A stretch of DNA of 64,000 bases from Armigeres subalbatus. Its lineage: Eukaryota; Arthropoda; Insecta; Diptera; Culicidae. The stretch is from the NCBI RefSeq assembly GCF_024139115.2, contig NC_085141.1, positions 404,925,612 through 404,989,611 of the forward strand, read 5' to 3'. Each line of letters opens with the position of its first letter. Position 1 is the first letter of the stretch. Below the pieces are notes generated by a model, which saw nothing but the letters and a program-made list of their open reading frames with translations, made no database searches and was not told the origin of the DNA. Shown here in pieces: positions 43,065 to 54,083 of this stretch. The translations under genes and the position numbers were made by a program.

Positions 43065-46000
43065 ACTTCTGGGATTTAGTCCGAATCCCTTCTGGGATTC
43101 AGTTCGAATCCCTTCTGGGATTCAGTCCGAATCCCTTCTGGGATTCTGTCCGAATCCCTTCTGGGATTCTGTCCGAATCCCTTCTGGGATTCTGTCCGAA
43201 TCCCTTCTGGGATTCTGTCCGAATCCCTTCTGGGATTCTGTCCGAATCCCTTCTGGGATTCTGTCCGAATCCCTTCTGGGATTCTGTCCGAATCCCTTCT
43301 GGGATTCAGTCCGAATCCCTTCTGGGATTCAGTCCGAATCCCTTCTGGGATTCAGTCCGAATCCCTTCTGGGATTCAGTCCGAATCCCTTCTGGATTCAG
43401 TCCGAATCTCCTTTGGGATTCAGTTCGAATCTCTTTTGGGATTCAGTCCGAATCCCTTCTGGGTCAGTCCGAATCCCTTTTGGGATTCAGTCCCAATCCC
43501 TTCTGAGATTCAGTCCGAATCCCTACTGTGATTCAGTCCGAATCCCTTCTGGGATTCAGTCCGACTCCTTCTGGGGTTCAGTCAAAATCCTTCGTGGATT
43601 CAATCCAAATCCCTTCTGGGATTCAGTCCGAATCCCTTCTGGGATTCAGTCCGAATCCCTTCTAGGATTCAGTCCGAATCCCTTCTGGGATTCATTCCGA
43701 ATCCCTTCTGGGATTCAGTCCAAATCCCTTCTGGGATTCAGTCCGAATCCTTTCTGGGATTCAGTTCGAATCCCTTCTGAGATTTAGTTCGAATCCATTC
43801 TGAGATTCAATCCGAATCCGTTCTGCGAATCAGTCCGAATTGCTTCTGGGATTCAGTCCGAATTCTTTCTGTGATTCAGTCCAAATGCCATCTGGGATTC
43901 AGTCCGAATTGGTTCTGGGATACAGTCCGAATCCCTTCTGCGAGTCAGTCCAAATTCCTTCTGGGATTCAGCGTAATCATTATTGGAGAGACCTCGGCCC
44001 TTCTGGGATTCAGTCCAAATCCCTTCTGGGATTCAGTCCGAATCCCTTCTGGGATTCAGTCCGAATCCCTTCTGGGATTCAGTCCGAATCTCTTCTGGGA
44101 TTCAGTCCGAATCCCTTCTGGGATTCAGTCCGAATCCCTTCTGGGATTCAGTTCGAATCCCTTCTGGGATTCAGTCCGAATCCCTTCTGGGATTCAGTCC
44201 GAATCCCTTCTGGGATTCAGTTCGAATCCCTTCTGGGATTCAGTCCGAATCCCTTCTGGGATTCAGTCCGAATCCCTTCTGGGATTCAGTCCGAATCCCT
44301 TCTGGGATTCAGTCCGAATCCCTTCTGGGATTCAGTCCGAATCCCTTCTGGGATTCAGTCCGAATCCCTTCTGGGATTCAATCCGAATCCTTCCTGGGAT
44401 TCAGTCCGAATCCTTTCTGACATTCAGTCCAAATTCCTTATGGTATTCAGTTCGAATCCCTTCTGGGAATCAGTCCGAATCCGTTCTGGAATTCAGTCCG
44501 AAACACATCTGGGATTCTGTCCGAATCCATTCTGGGATTCAGTCCGAATCCCTTCTGGTATTCAGTCCGAATCCCTTCTGGTATTCAGTCCGAATCCCTT
44601 CTGGGATTCAGTTCGAATGCCTTCTGGGATTCAGTCCGAATCCCTTCTGGAATTCAGTCCGAATCCCTTCTGGGATTCAGTTCGATTCCCTTCTGGGAAT
44701 CAGTCCGAATCTTTTCTGGGATTCAGTCCGAATCCCTTCTGGGATTCAGTCCGAATCCCTTCTGGGATCCAGTCCGAATCCCTTCTGCGATTCGGTCCGA
44801 ATCCCTTCTGGGATTCAGTCCGAATCCCTTCTGGGACTCAGTCCGAATCCCTTCTGGAATCCAGTCCGAATCCCTTCTGCGATTCAGTCTTAATCCCTTC
44901 TGGGATTCAGTTCGAATCCCTTCTGAGATTCAGTCCGAATCCCTTCTGGGATTCAGTCCGAAACACATCTGGAATTCAGTCCGAATCCCTTCTGGGATTC
45001 AGTCCGAATCTCTTCTGAGATTTAGTCCAAATCCCTTCTGAGATTCAGTCCGAATCTCTTCTGGGAATCAGTCCAAATACCTTCTGGGATTCAGTCCGAA
45101 TCCATTCTGAGATTCAGACCGAATCCCTTCTGAGATTCAGTCCGAATCTCTTCTGGGATTCAGTCCGAATCCCTTCTGAGATTCAGTCCGAATCTTTTCT
45201 GGGATGCAGTCTAAATCCCTTCGTGGATTCAGTCCGAATCCCTTCGCGGATTCAGTCCGAATCCGTTCGTGGATTCAGTCCGAATCCGTTCGTGGATTCA
45301 GTCCGAATCCGTTCGTGGATTCAGTCCGAATCCGTTCGTGGATTCAGTCCGAATCCCTTCTGGGATTCAGTCCGAATCCCTTCTGGGATTCAGTCCGAAT
45401 CCCTTCTGGGATTCAGTCCGAATCCCTTCTGGGATTCAGTCCGAATCCCTTCTGGGATTCAGTCCGAATCCGTTCGTGGATTCAGTCCGAATCCCTTCTG
45501 GGATTCAGTCCGAATCCCTTCTGGGATTCAGTCCGAATCCTTCTGAGATTCAGTCCGAATCCCTTCTGGGATTCAGTCCGAATCCTTCTGGGATTCAGTC
45601 CGAATCCCTTCTGGGATTCAGTCCGAATCCCTTCTGGGATTAAGTCCGAATCCCTTCTGGGATTAAGTCCGAATCTCTTCTGGGATTAAGTCCGAATCCC
45701 TTCTGGGATTCAGTCCGAATCCCTTCTGGGATTCAGTCCGAATCCCTTCTGGGATTCAGTCCGAATCTCTTCTAGGATTCAGTCCGAATCCCTTCTGGGA
45801 TTCAGTCCGAATCCCTTCTGGGATTCAGTCCGAATCCCTTCTGGGATTCAGTCCAAATCCCTTCTGGGATTCAGTCCGAATCCCTTCTGGGATTCAGTCC
45901 GAATCCCTTCTGGGATTCAGTCCGAATCCCTTCTGGGATTCAGTCCGAATCCCTTCTGGGATTCAGTCCAAATCCCTTCTGGGATTCAGTCCGAATCCTT

Positions 46001-47140
46001 TCTGGGATTCAGTCCGAATCCCTTCTGGGATTCAGTCCGAATCCTTTCTGGGATTCAGTCCGAATCCTTCTGGGATGCGGTTCGAATCCCTTCTGGGATT
46101 CCTTCCGAATCCCTTCTGGGATTCAGTCCGAATCCTTCTGGGATTCAGTCCGAATCCCTTCTGGGATTCAATCCGATTCCTTCTTCGATTCAGTCCGAAT
46201 CCTTCTGGGATTCAGTCCGAATCCATTCTGGGATTCAGTCCGAATCCCTTCTGGGATTCAGTGCGAATCCCTTCTGGGATTCAGTTCGAATCCCTTCTGG
46301 GATTCAGTCCGAATCCTTTCTGGAATTCAGTTCGAATCCTTTCTGGGATCCAGTCCGAATACCTTCTGGGATTCAGTCCGAATCCCTTCTGAGATTCAGT
46401 CCGAATCCCTTCTGGGTTTCAGTCCGAATCCGTTCTGGGATTCAGTCCGAAACACATCTGGGATTCAGTCCGAATCCATTCTGGGATTCAGTCCGAATTT
46501 CTTCTGGGATTCAGTCCGAATTTCTTCTGGGATGCAGTCCGAATCCCTTCTGGGATTCAGTCCGAATTATTTCTGAGATTCAGTCCGAATTATTTATGGG
46601 ATTCAGTCCGAATCCCTTCTGGGATTCCTTCCGAATCCCTTTTGGGATTAAGTCCGAATCCCTTCTGGGATTCAGTCCGAATCCCTTCTGGGATTTAGTC
46701 TAGGATTCCGTCCGAATCACTTCTGGGCCGTGGTCCGAATCTCTTATGGCATTCAGTCCGAATCCTTCTGGGATTTAGTCAGAATCCTTCTGGGATTCAC
46801 TCTCGGATTCAGTCCGAATCCCTTCTGGGATTCAGTCCGAATTTCTTCTGAGATTCAGTCCGAATCCCATCTGGGATTCCGTCTGAATTCCTTCTGGGAT
46901 TCCATCCGAATTCCTTCTGGGATTCCGTCTGAAGCCCTTCTGGGGCTTGGTCCGAATATCTTCTGGAATTCGGTCCAAATCCCTTTTGGAATTCGGTCAA
47001 AATCCCTTCTGGGCCGTGGTCCGAATCCTTCTGGCATTCAGTCTGAATCCCTTCTGGGATTTAGTCAGAATCTCTTCTGGGATTCACTCTCCGATTCTGT
47101 CCGAAACCCTTCTGGAATTCAGTCCGTATCCCTTCTGGGT
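43065..47140. repeat. Satellite S3: 23-bp palindromic minisatellite
   Basis: About 175 units over 4.1 kb. Each unit is arm GAATCCC, 4-nt loop TTCT, arm GGGATTC and 5-nt loop AGTCC, 23 bp. Sub-arrays differ: 43145-43290 has loop TGTCC, 45215-45350 has GTTCGTGGATTC. One foreign spacer (ACCTCGGCC after GTAATCATTATTGGAGAG) breaks it at 43972-43998. Length changes are rarer than in S1, S4 and S5; variation is mostly substitutions. Plus-strand frames with W-D-S-V-R-I-P-S-G-I-Q-S are artefacts: 23 is not a multiple of 3, so three frames alternate every 69 bp. Confidence 0.94.
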
Positions 47141-47444
47141 GAGTAAAATGCAAACAATTTCTGTGATTACTTTTCCTATACTCCAGTGTTTAATTTTTAC
47201 CCACCTCAACTCAAATTTATGTTATTTTCACTCACTCGGGACTATGATAAAAACAACTCATATTTGGCTTCTTCAACCAAACCGCATTAGTTGGGTCGAT
47301 GCAGCTCTCTTTGTTTTTAATATCATTCATGAGAGCGAGTGAGAAAACTAGTTAAAGGAGTTAAAAATTTGAACTTCGTTTGAGTACGCTTGAGTTCTTT
47401 AAACCTATTTTTAGATACTTATTTTATCTGTATTGGATGCATTT

Positions 47445-47510
47445 CTGGGATTCAGTTCTAAATCCTTCTGGGATTCAACGTAATCTTTATTGGAGAGATC
47501 TCTGGGATTT
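47445..47510. repeat. Outlying S3 fragment with the array's own spacer
   Basis: Two diverged S3 units (TTCTGGGATTCAGTTC, TTCTGGGATTCAACG) are followed by GTAATCTTTATTGGAGAGAT, nearly the same 20-bp spacer that breaks the main array at about 43974. The same junction therefore exists twice, 3.5 kb apart, outside and inside the array. Confidence 0.75.
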
Positions 47511-47549
47511 GTACTGAATTCTGTGGGAAAGTCTTCTCTGATGCAGTAA

Positions 47550-50460
47550 AATTCTTCTCTGGACAATTTTAGGGTTCTATTTTATTTGTTTTTAAAGGCT
47601 GTAAGGAAATTAATAACATTTTCTTGATGGTCAAATTTTCTTTGGGATTTAGTCTAAATATATTCTCATGGATAATAAGTGTGGAAGTTGAATATAAAGA
47701 AATACAGAAATTTCTAAAATGAAGATAAAGAAAAAGTTTGAATCAATCCAATGATATCGAATTCATCCGCATTGCATTGAAACATGAGATCCAACTCACG
47801 ACTTCACTTGTCCTGCTAACTTTCCTCAGCAACATTCAAGCATAAAACCGCAATCATGACATTAAAAGTTCCGTTGGATTGAATCGATTGAACTTGCTCG
47901 TAAGTTTCTCCGCGGTCGCGCTTTCATGCCAGGTTCCAGTAACGATGTTGACGACGATGACGATGGATGGAAGGCAAAACGGTTCTGCGGTTTCGCGGTA
48001 TCGCCTCGAAAATACTGCGGATTCTGTGTTTACTCGTCGTCGTCGTCGTCGTCGCCGCCGGTTTGAAAAACAGAAAAGGCGTAAACGCTCGATTGAAACC
48101 TCAGCCGAGCGTGTCGCGTGCCTCAAAGCGAATTGTGTACCTTTGTCGGTCGGGGGTACCGTTGGGATATCATTTTCCCCTGAGTCGGTGGAGGATACTT
48201 TGGACAGTCGCCGCATTTGTGTTACTCAGAAAGGATTTCGCTTCCGAAAATCAAATTTGCTTTTTCATGATTTCAAAATCTCCATTCTAAAGCCCTCTTA
48301 AGCTTCAATATGTGCCCGGAGCAACGACGACTGTCACAACATGGATTGCTTTTGTCGTAAATGTACGTCAGCCTCAAGATGTATCATAAACACCCCAAAG
48401 CTGCAACATAAACAACTCTATCCCAAGACAAGGGCAAAGATGACGACGCCGCTGCGCCGCGTCGCTCCAATCGACCGCATCGGAACGCAAGGATACCTTT
48501 CTTCACCGTTCACGTTGGACGGTGTGGATGGTCGGTCGTCCTTCTGAGCACCTTCTGGGGAAAAGGGGCACACGGCCGCTGTCTGGAGGTTGGAACGACC
48601 AAGAAAGCACGAAATCACGTTGAGACCCATCTTCAGCATCATCGTTGTTGTCACCATCGCATCGTCGTCATTCTGCGTCCTGCTCGGTGGTGCAGAAGAC
48701 AACGAACGGCTCAATGACGTGAAAATAGATTAAACAAATAAAAACATTGTTTATCTACTCCACTCGGGTGCTACGGAGTGTGTTCCGTTATTGGTGCCAA
48801 TATGAGATGTCGTCGATTTAAGAATTAAGGGTGACTATGTGAGAATCTTAAACTTTGTAGATTTTGGTGGCTCATACGGTATTCAATTCTTCTGCATGAT
48901 TCATTTGACATCTTAATTTTTTAAGCAGTATGTCTTTTAAGCTCCATTTTTTTTCACAAGCATAGGCCACCCTTATCTGCAAACAATCATGGCTGGGTGG
49001 CATTCCTTTCAGATTTCGTTCCATCCGAATCCATCCTCATAAAAACAATCATTTCACCGACGAAAGAAGCCAAATAAGTTAATAAACTCTATGATAACGC
49101 GTCTCGTACATTGACTCGTAAAATCCAACCTTTACAACGCCTCGAATGTCATCTGAGTCTAGGATGACTTCACCGTCGCCTTCGGAAGTCAATCGTGTGA
49201 CATCCTCCCGTGGAGATCATCACTTTTTGATGCTCTCTGTCTCTATCCCTAAACCTCTGCTCGTAAAATCCTGATAGCGCACTTGGCACGTATCGTACCT
49301 GTACTCGGAATTGGCAGCAGTAAATTTGACGTCTATATTGATTACCGCACAATTATTGCCACATTTCGGATTGGGGTCCTCTACGTGGTCTTGTGCTGGA
49401 TCTGTCAAATGACATTTGGTCGAAAACCAATTCTTCGGTGAAATATTTGTCAGGATGTTGTTTGCGATTTGATTATTATCGTTTTCAATTCAATGTCTTT
49501 TGTTCAAATAGCACTGACGTTAAACACATGTGATTTATTGGGTCCAACTTGTTTGCACTATTTTGTCAAATGATCTCTGGCAATTAAGCAAAGCAAATTA
49601 TCATTATTTCCTACATTGGCTGTTCTTAAGTTAGAAAAGTTTATTCGGCAATATGTCCCTTCGACCAACTTTCATTAGCCCCTCATAAAAATTTCTTCGT
49701 ACCACCGTCTCATAAGATTCTGATTTTAATATCGCCGAGCTGCGAACATGACGGCACATAAAACAGTCCACGCACGCAGCAATTTCAGTGTATTAGAAGA
49801 ATTTCGCTACATGGACTACCGACCGACCGACCGGGGCTGACAATGATGAGTAAATATTCATACATATGCCAAGTGCGAGTGAGGAAAACAAGCGCAAATG
49901 TTACCATTAAAGCACGAGTGACGAGACGCAAGAGCGATGAGTAAGTAGGCACGCGCGCTGGACGTGGCCGGAGGGGCAAAACAGATTTGGATTTGCTTCG
50001 GTTGGAAGTGCTGTTGGGGAGTTGTAAAAAGCGAGCAAACACGGTTGTAAAGCGATGAAAATGGAAATCCAAGACTCCACTTAGAGCAGCTTGAGCGACG
50101 TCATTGCATACGAGTGGAACAATGAGAGCTGGATAGTTGCGGAGAAGCTGCGATTGTGACAAGTGGTTTTATGCGACAAGGGTTTGTGTATAATTACCTG
50201 TAAATTGTGTGAATAATGAACTGACAATGTGTGATAACGATTTCTCTCTGAGGCCATCTTGAAAATAATATTCTTTTCAGGTATTAAATAGCGCACATGG
50301 CTTGAACGATGGTTGTAAAATGAAACAAAGAAAAGCGTTTTACGACAAAATTAAATTGCGAGTATGAAAACATATTCAAGATTGATAACAAAGTTGAGAA
50401 AAGTTGAGCAATGACTAGTAACGTTTTTAAAAACGTTTGCATGAAGGGTGGAAAGGTAGG
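47550..50460. other. No gene recognised; includes a (GTC)n microsatellite
   Basis: 47850-48720 and 49140-50200 have balanced composition and some overlapping open frames on both strands, none with a motif I know. A (CGT)n run lies at about 48034-48060 and encodes poly-R in one frame. 49397-49675 has a few GGTCGAA / TTCGACC words like decayed foldback arms. A host gene with small exons cannot be excluded. Confidence 0.35.
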
Positions 50461-50517
50461 TTTAAATTGGGTTCCGGAAAGGCCGGTTCAAATTGGGTTC
50501 AATTTTTTTTAACCGTG

Positions 50518-50526
50518 CTTCTTCTT

Positions 50527-50557
<31 letters not shown>

Positions 50558-50807
50558 TTGGCATTACATCCCCACACTGGGACAGAGCCGCCTCGCAGCT
50601 TAGTGTTCATTAAGCACTTCCACAGTTATTAACTGCGAGGTTTCTAAGCCAGGTTACCATTTTTGCATTTGTATATCATGAGGCTAGCACGATGATACTT
50701 TTATGCCCAGGGAAGTCGAGACAATTTGCAATCCGAAAATTGCCTAGACCGGCACCGGGAATCGAACCCAGCCACCCTCAGCATGGTCTTGCTTTGTAGG
50801 AGGGCCC
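50518..50807 (-). mobile_element. Feilai-type SINE with A box deleted
   Basis: The tail is a long (GAA)n run (seen as CTT repeats, 50518-50556), followed in reverse by the intact body and B box (GGAATCGAACCC near 50758). The head then jumps from GCTTTGTAG straight to GAGGGCCC. About 26 bp that contains the A box in the copy at 37811-38098 is missing. The copy should therefore lack internal pol III initiation. Confidence 0.85.
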
Positions 50808-50924
50808 CTTGCTTTAAAAAAACTTAAAAACACCTAATTTTGGGAGTATGTGCGTTGGGAATAATGTCTGTATTTTGTCATTGCTTACCAGTCTGCCTAC
50901 AAAACGAGGAGTTTTTTTTAATAA

Positions 50925-51130
50925 TTCAGTGAAAAAAGAAACTGTAATTCAGTCAATAACCGAATTCAATTTCATCAGCATCCCTTCTAAAGTTCGATCA
51001 GAATTCTTCTGGAATTCAGTAAAAATCTCTTCTAGAGACAGCCAAAATCCACTCAGTCAGAATCTTCTCCGAGATTCAATCAAAATCCCTACCAAGATAC
51101 AATCTGACTTATCTTCAGAATTAAATCATA
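50925..51130. repeat. Degenerate S3-like units at the S4 edge
   Basis: Words such as TTCTGGAATTCAGTAAAAAT and TTCTCCGAGATTCAATCAAAAT follow the S3 pattern (TTCT loop, GATTCAGTC) rather than the S4 pattern. This edge is about 200 bp long and grades into S4 near 51140, which supports common ancestry of S3 and S4. Confidence 0.6.
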
Positions 51131-51144
51131 AGGGGACAGAAACC

Positions 51145-52970
51145 CCATCGGGATTCGGACAGAATCCCCTTCGGGATTCGGACAGAATCCCCTTCGGGAT
51201 TCGGACAGAATCCCCTTCGGGATTCGGACAGAATCCCCTTCGGGATTCGGACAGAATCCCCTTCGGGATTCGGACAGAATCCCCTTCGATCTGGACAGAA
51301 TCCTTCGGGATTCGGACAGAATCCCTTCGGGATTCGGACAGAATCCCTTCGGGATTCGGACAGAATCCCTTCGGGATTCGGACAGAATCCTTCGGGATTC
51401 GGACAGAATCCCTTCGGGATTCGGACAGAATCCTTCGGATCGGACAGAATCCTTCGGGATCGGACAGAATCCCTTCGGGATTCGGACAGAATCCCTTCGG
51501 ATTCGGACAGAATCCCCTTCGGGATTCGGACAGAATCCTTCGGGATTCGGACAGAATCCTTCGGGATTCGGACAGAATCCTTCGGATCGGACAGAATCCT
51601 TCGGGATCTGGACAGAATCCCCTTCGATTCGGACAGAATCCCCTTCGGGATTCGGACAGAATCCCTTCGGGATTCGGACAGAATCCTTCGGGATTCGGAC
51701 AGAATCCCTTCGGGATTCGGACAGAATCCTTCGGGATTCGGACAGAATCCCTTCGGGATTCGGACAGAATCCCTTCGGGATTCGGACAGAATCCTTCGGG
51801 ATTCGGACAGAATCCCTTCGATCTGGACAGAATCCTTCGGGATTCGGACAGAATCCCCTTCGGGATTCGGACAGAATCCCTTCGGGATTCGGACAGAATC
51901 CTTCGGGATTCGGACAGAATCCTTCGATTCGGACAGAATCCCCTTCGGGATTCGGACAGAATCCCTTCGATTCGGACAGAATCCTTCGATTCGGACAGAA
52001 TCCCCTTCGATTCGGACAGAACTCCTTCGGGATTCGGACAGAATCCCCTTCGATTCGGACAGAATCCCTTCGGGATTCGGACAGAATCCTTCGGGATTCG
52101 GACAGAATCCCTTCGGGATTCGGACAGAATCCTTCGGGATTCGGACAGAATCCTTCGGGATTCGGACAGAATCCTTCGGATTCGGACAGAATCCTTCGGG
52201 ATTCGGACAGAATCCCTTCGGGATTCGGACAGAATCCCTTCGGGATCTGGACAGAATCCTTCGGGATTCGGACAGAATCCTTCGGGATTCGGACAGAACT
52301 CCCTTCGATTCGGACAGAATCCCTTCGGGATTCGGACAGAATCCTTCGGGATTCGGACAGAATCCCTTCGGGATTCGGACAGAACTCCCTTCGGGATTCG
52401 GACAGAATCCCTTCGATTCGGACAGAATCCTTCGATTCGGACAGAATCCTTCTGGATCGGACAGAATCCCTTCGGGATTCGGACAGAATCCTTCGGGATT
52501 CGGACAGAACTCCCTTCGATTCGGACAGAATCCCCTTCGGGATTCGGACAGAATCCTTCGGGATTCGGACAGAATCCCTTCGGGATTCGGACAGAATCCT
52601 TCGGGATCTGGACAGAATCCTTCGGAATTCGGACAGAATCCTTCGATTCGGACAGAATACACCTTCGGGATTCGGACAGAATACACCTTCGGGATTCGGA
52701 CAGAATACACCTTCGGGATTCGGACAGAATCCCCTTCGGGATTCGGACAGAATCCCCTTAGGGATTCGGACAGAATCCCCTTCGGGTTTCGGACAGAATG
52801 CCATTCGGGATTCGGACAGAATCCCCTTCGGGATTCGGACAGAATCCCCTTCGGGATTCGGACAGAATCCCCTTCGGGATTCGGACAGAATCCCCTTCGG
52901 GATTCGGACAGAATCCCCTTCGGGATTCGGACGGAATCTCCTTCGGGATTCGGACAGAATCCCCTTCCCA
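51145..52970. repeat. Satellite S4: 22-23-bp palindromic minisatellite
   Basis: About 80 units. The full unit is arm GAATCCC, 4-nt loop CTTC, arm GGGATTC and 5-nt loop GGACA (23 bp). Many units have lost one to five bases, nearly always in the C run, G run or the GGGATT piece, giving 18-22-bp units. Full 23-bp units dominate both ends (51145-51290 and 52730-52960) while shortened ones fill the middle. The long frames open on both strands (over 500 residues each) are repeat artefacts. Confidence 0.93.
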
Positions 52971-53333
52971 GGATTCGAACAGAGGGCCCTTCCTAGGATT
53001 CGAACAGAGGCTCCTTTCCAGGATTCGAAAAGAGACTCTTTTCCTGGATTCGAACAGAGGCTCCCCAAGTAACCAAAAGTCCCTTTAAAAATACATTCAC
53101 AGAAAATAAGAAATACAATAAAAATAAAAAATACAAAATACAGAATCCCCTGAAAATACATTTTCGCTTAATCAGCTTGACTGAGCGAAAAACGTACTTG
53201 TGAAGAAACTTTTGGTTACTTGGGTCCTTCCCAGGATTCGAACAGAGGCTCTTTCCCAGGATTTGAGCAGAGGCTCCTTCCCAGGATTCGAACAGAGGCT
53301 GCTTCCTAGGATTCGAACAGAGGCTCCCTCCGA
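52971..53333. repeat. 25-bp array joining S1-like and S2-like words
   Basis: Eight units, four before and four after the MITE at 53065-53223. Each has GGATTCGAAC (as in S2) followed by AGAGGCTC (an S1 arm on its minus strand) and CTTTCCCA. The unit is 25 bp and lacks the clean alternating dyad of the 23-bp satellites. It directly abuts S4 and looks like a recombinant of satellite pieces or their ancestor. Confidence 0.7.
53065..53223. mobile_element. MITE inside the 25-bp array
   Basis: The ends CCAAGTAACCAAAAGT and its exact inverted ACTTTTGGTTACTTGG enclose 159 bp of AT-rich DNA, with an internal hairpin (TTTTCGCT near 53161, AGCGAAAA near 53184). The array resumes in register right after it. 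A target duplication is not clear within the repeat. Confidence 0.8.
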
Positions 53334-53610
53334 TTCGGATCAGAATATTCTCTGGATTTGTTTGTTGCTGTTCAGGCAGAATCCCTTTTCGGGATTAAGT
53401 TTGAATCTTTTATGGGATATCGACATTCCGAATTCAAAAGTCATTGTACTGAAGAATGGACAGTTAAAAGATATTATAAGTGAACTCTAAACAGTTCTAA
53501 AATCATTTATTTATCAACGAGTACATATCGGAAAGCAACAAGAATTTGTGAAGACAAATCTGGAAAATTCAAGTTATTGGCGATAGAATGCAATGCATTT
53601 ATCATTGTTT
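53334..53610. other. Satellite edge, then no gene recognised
   Basis: 53380-53425 has diverged S3/S4-like units (CAGAATCCCTTTTCGGGATTAAG). After that the sequence is AT-rich without recognisable content up to the SINE target site. Confidence 0.5.
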
Positions 53611-53628
53611 CATTACTGACACTTTTCA

Positions 53629-54065
53629 TTAGCATTGAGCAATTCGCACATATTCGTAGGTGGTACAAGCCAAGACTATTGTATGAGAGTAGCACCACTC
53701 TCATCCGTTGCCAGATATTGATTTATTACTAATAACTATCTCTTAGATGGAAGCAATGCACTCTCCAATAGTAGAGATCTTTCCTGGCCACTTCCTTGCG
53801 AATGCCGGGAAAGGGGAAGGATGGTTTGTTGGACACCTACTTAAGAAAGATGCAGAGAACTCTACGACCTTTCATAGGTGCCACGGGAGGTTTTGGAATT
53901 GTGTGGAAGGTTATAACAATAGGAATCGTTTTGATAGAACGTGAAACACAGAAAGAACTAAGATAGAAATACAAAGTAGGAAAAGGACGAGCCTGGAATT
54001 GAACCCACAACCTTTTGCTTATAAGGCAGAAGCGAGAGCCGCTAGACCACCGATCTCGTCTGTTC
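53629..54065 (-). mobile_element. tRNA-headed SINE (anticodon-like TAT)
   Basis: The minus-strand head at about 54060-53985 is tRNA-like: GTGGTCTAGCGGCTCTCGC (A box region), an anticodon-like loop CTTATAA and a B box GGTTCAATTCC. The ~360-bp body ends near 53629. An exact 18-bp duplication CATTACTGACACTTTTCA flanks it (53611-53628 and 54066-54083). The head matches a tRNA-Ile(TAT)-like or related tRNA only loosely. A 3' fragment of the same family is at 5816-5985. Confidence 0.85.
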
Positions 54066-54083
54066 CATTACTGACACTTTTCA

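Noticed and set aside
43013..47146. Plus-strand ORFs up to 392 codons across S3 (W-D-S-V-R-I-P-S-G-I-Q-S)
   Set aside because: Overlapping frames are all open at once and cycle every 69 bp, as expected for a 23-bp tandem repeat; no start or context supports a gene.
47879..48301. Overlapping plus-strand ORFs with a poly-arginine run
   Set aside because: The run comes from a (CGT)n microsatellite and both strands are open; no family is recognised.
50848..53161. ORFs of 637 codons (plus) and 690 and 529 codons (minus) over S4
   Set aside because: The same DNA is open on both strands and in several frames; it is a repeat by-product with no homology to a protein family that I know.
53985..54062. 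tRNA-Ile-like gene
   Set aside because: It is the head of a 437-bp SINE with an 18-bp duplication; a fragment of the same body occurs at 5816-5985.
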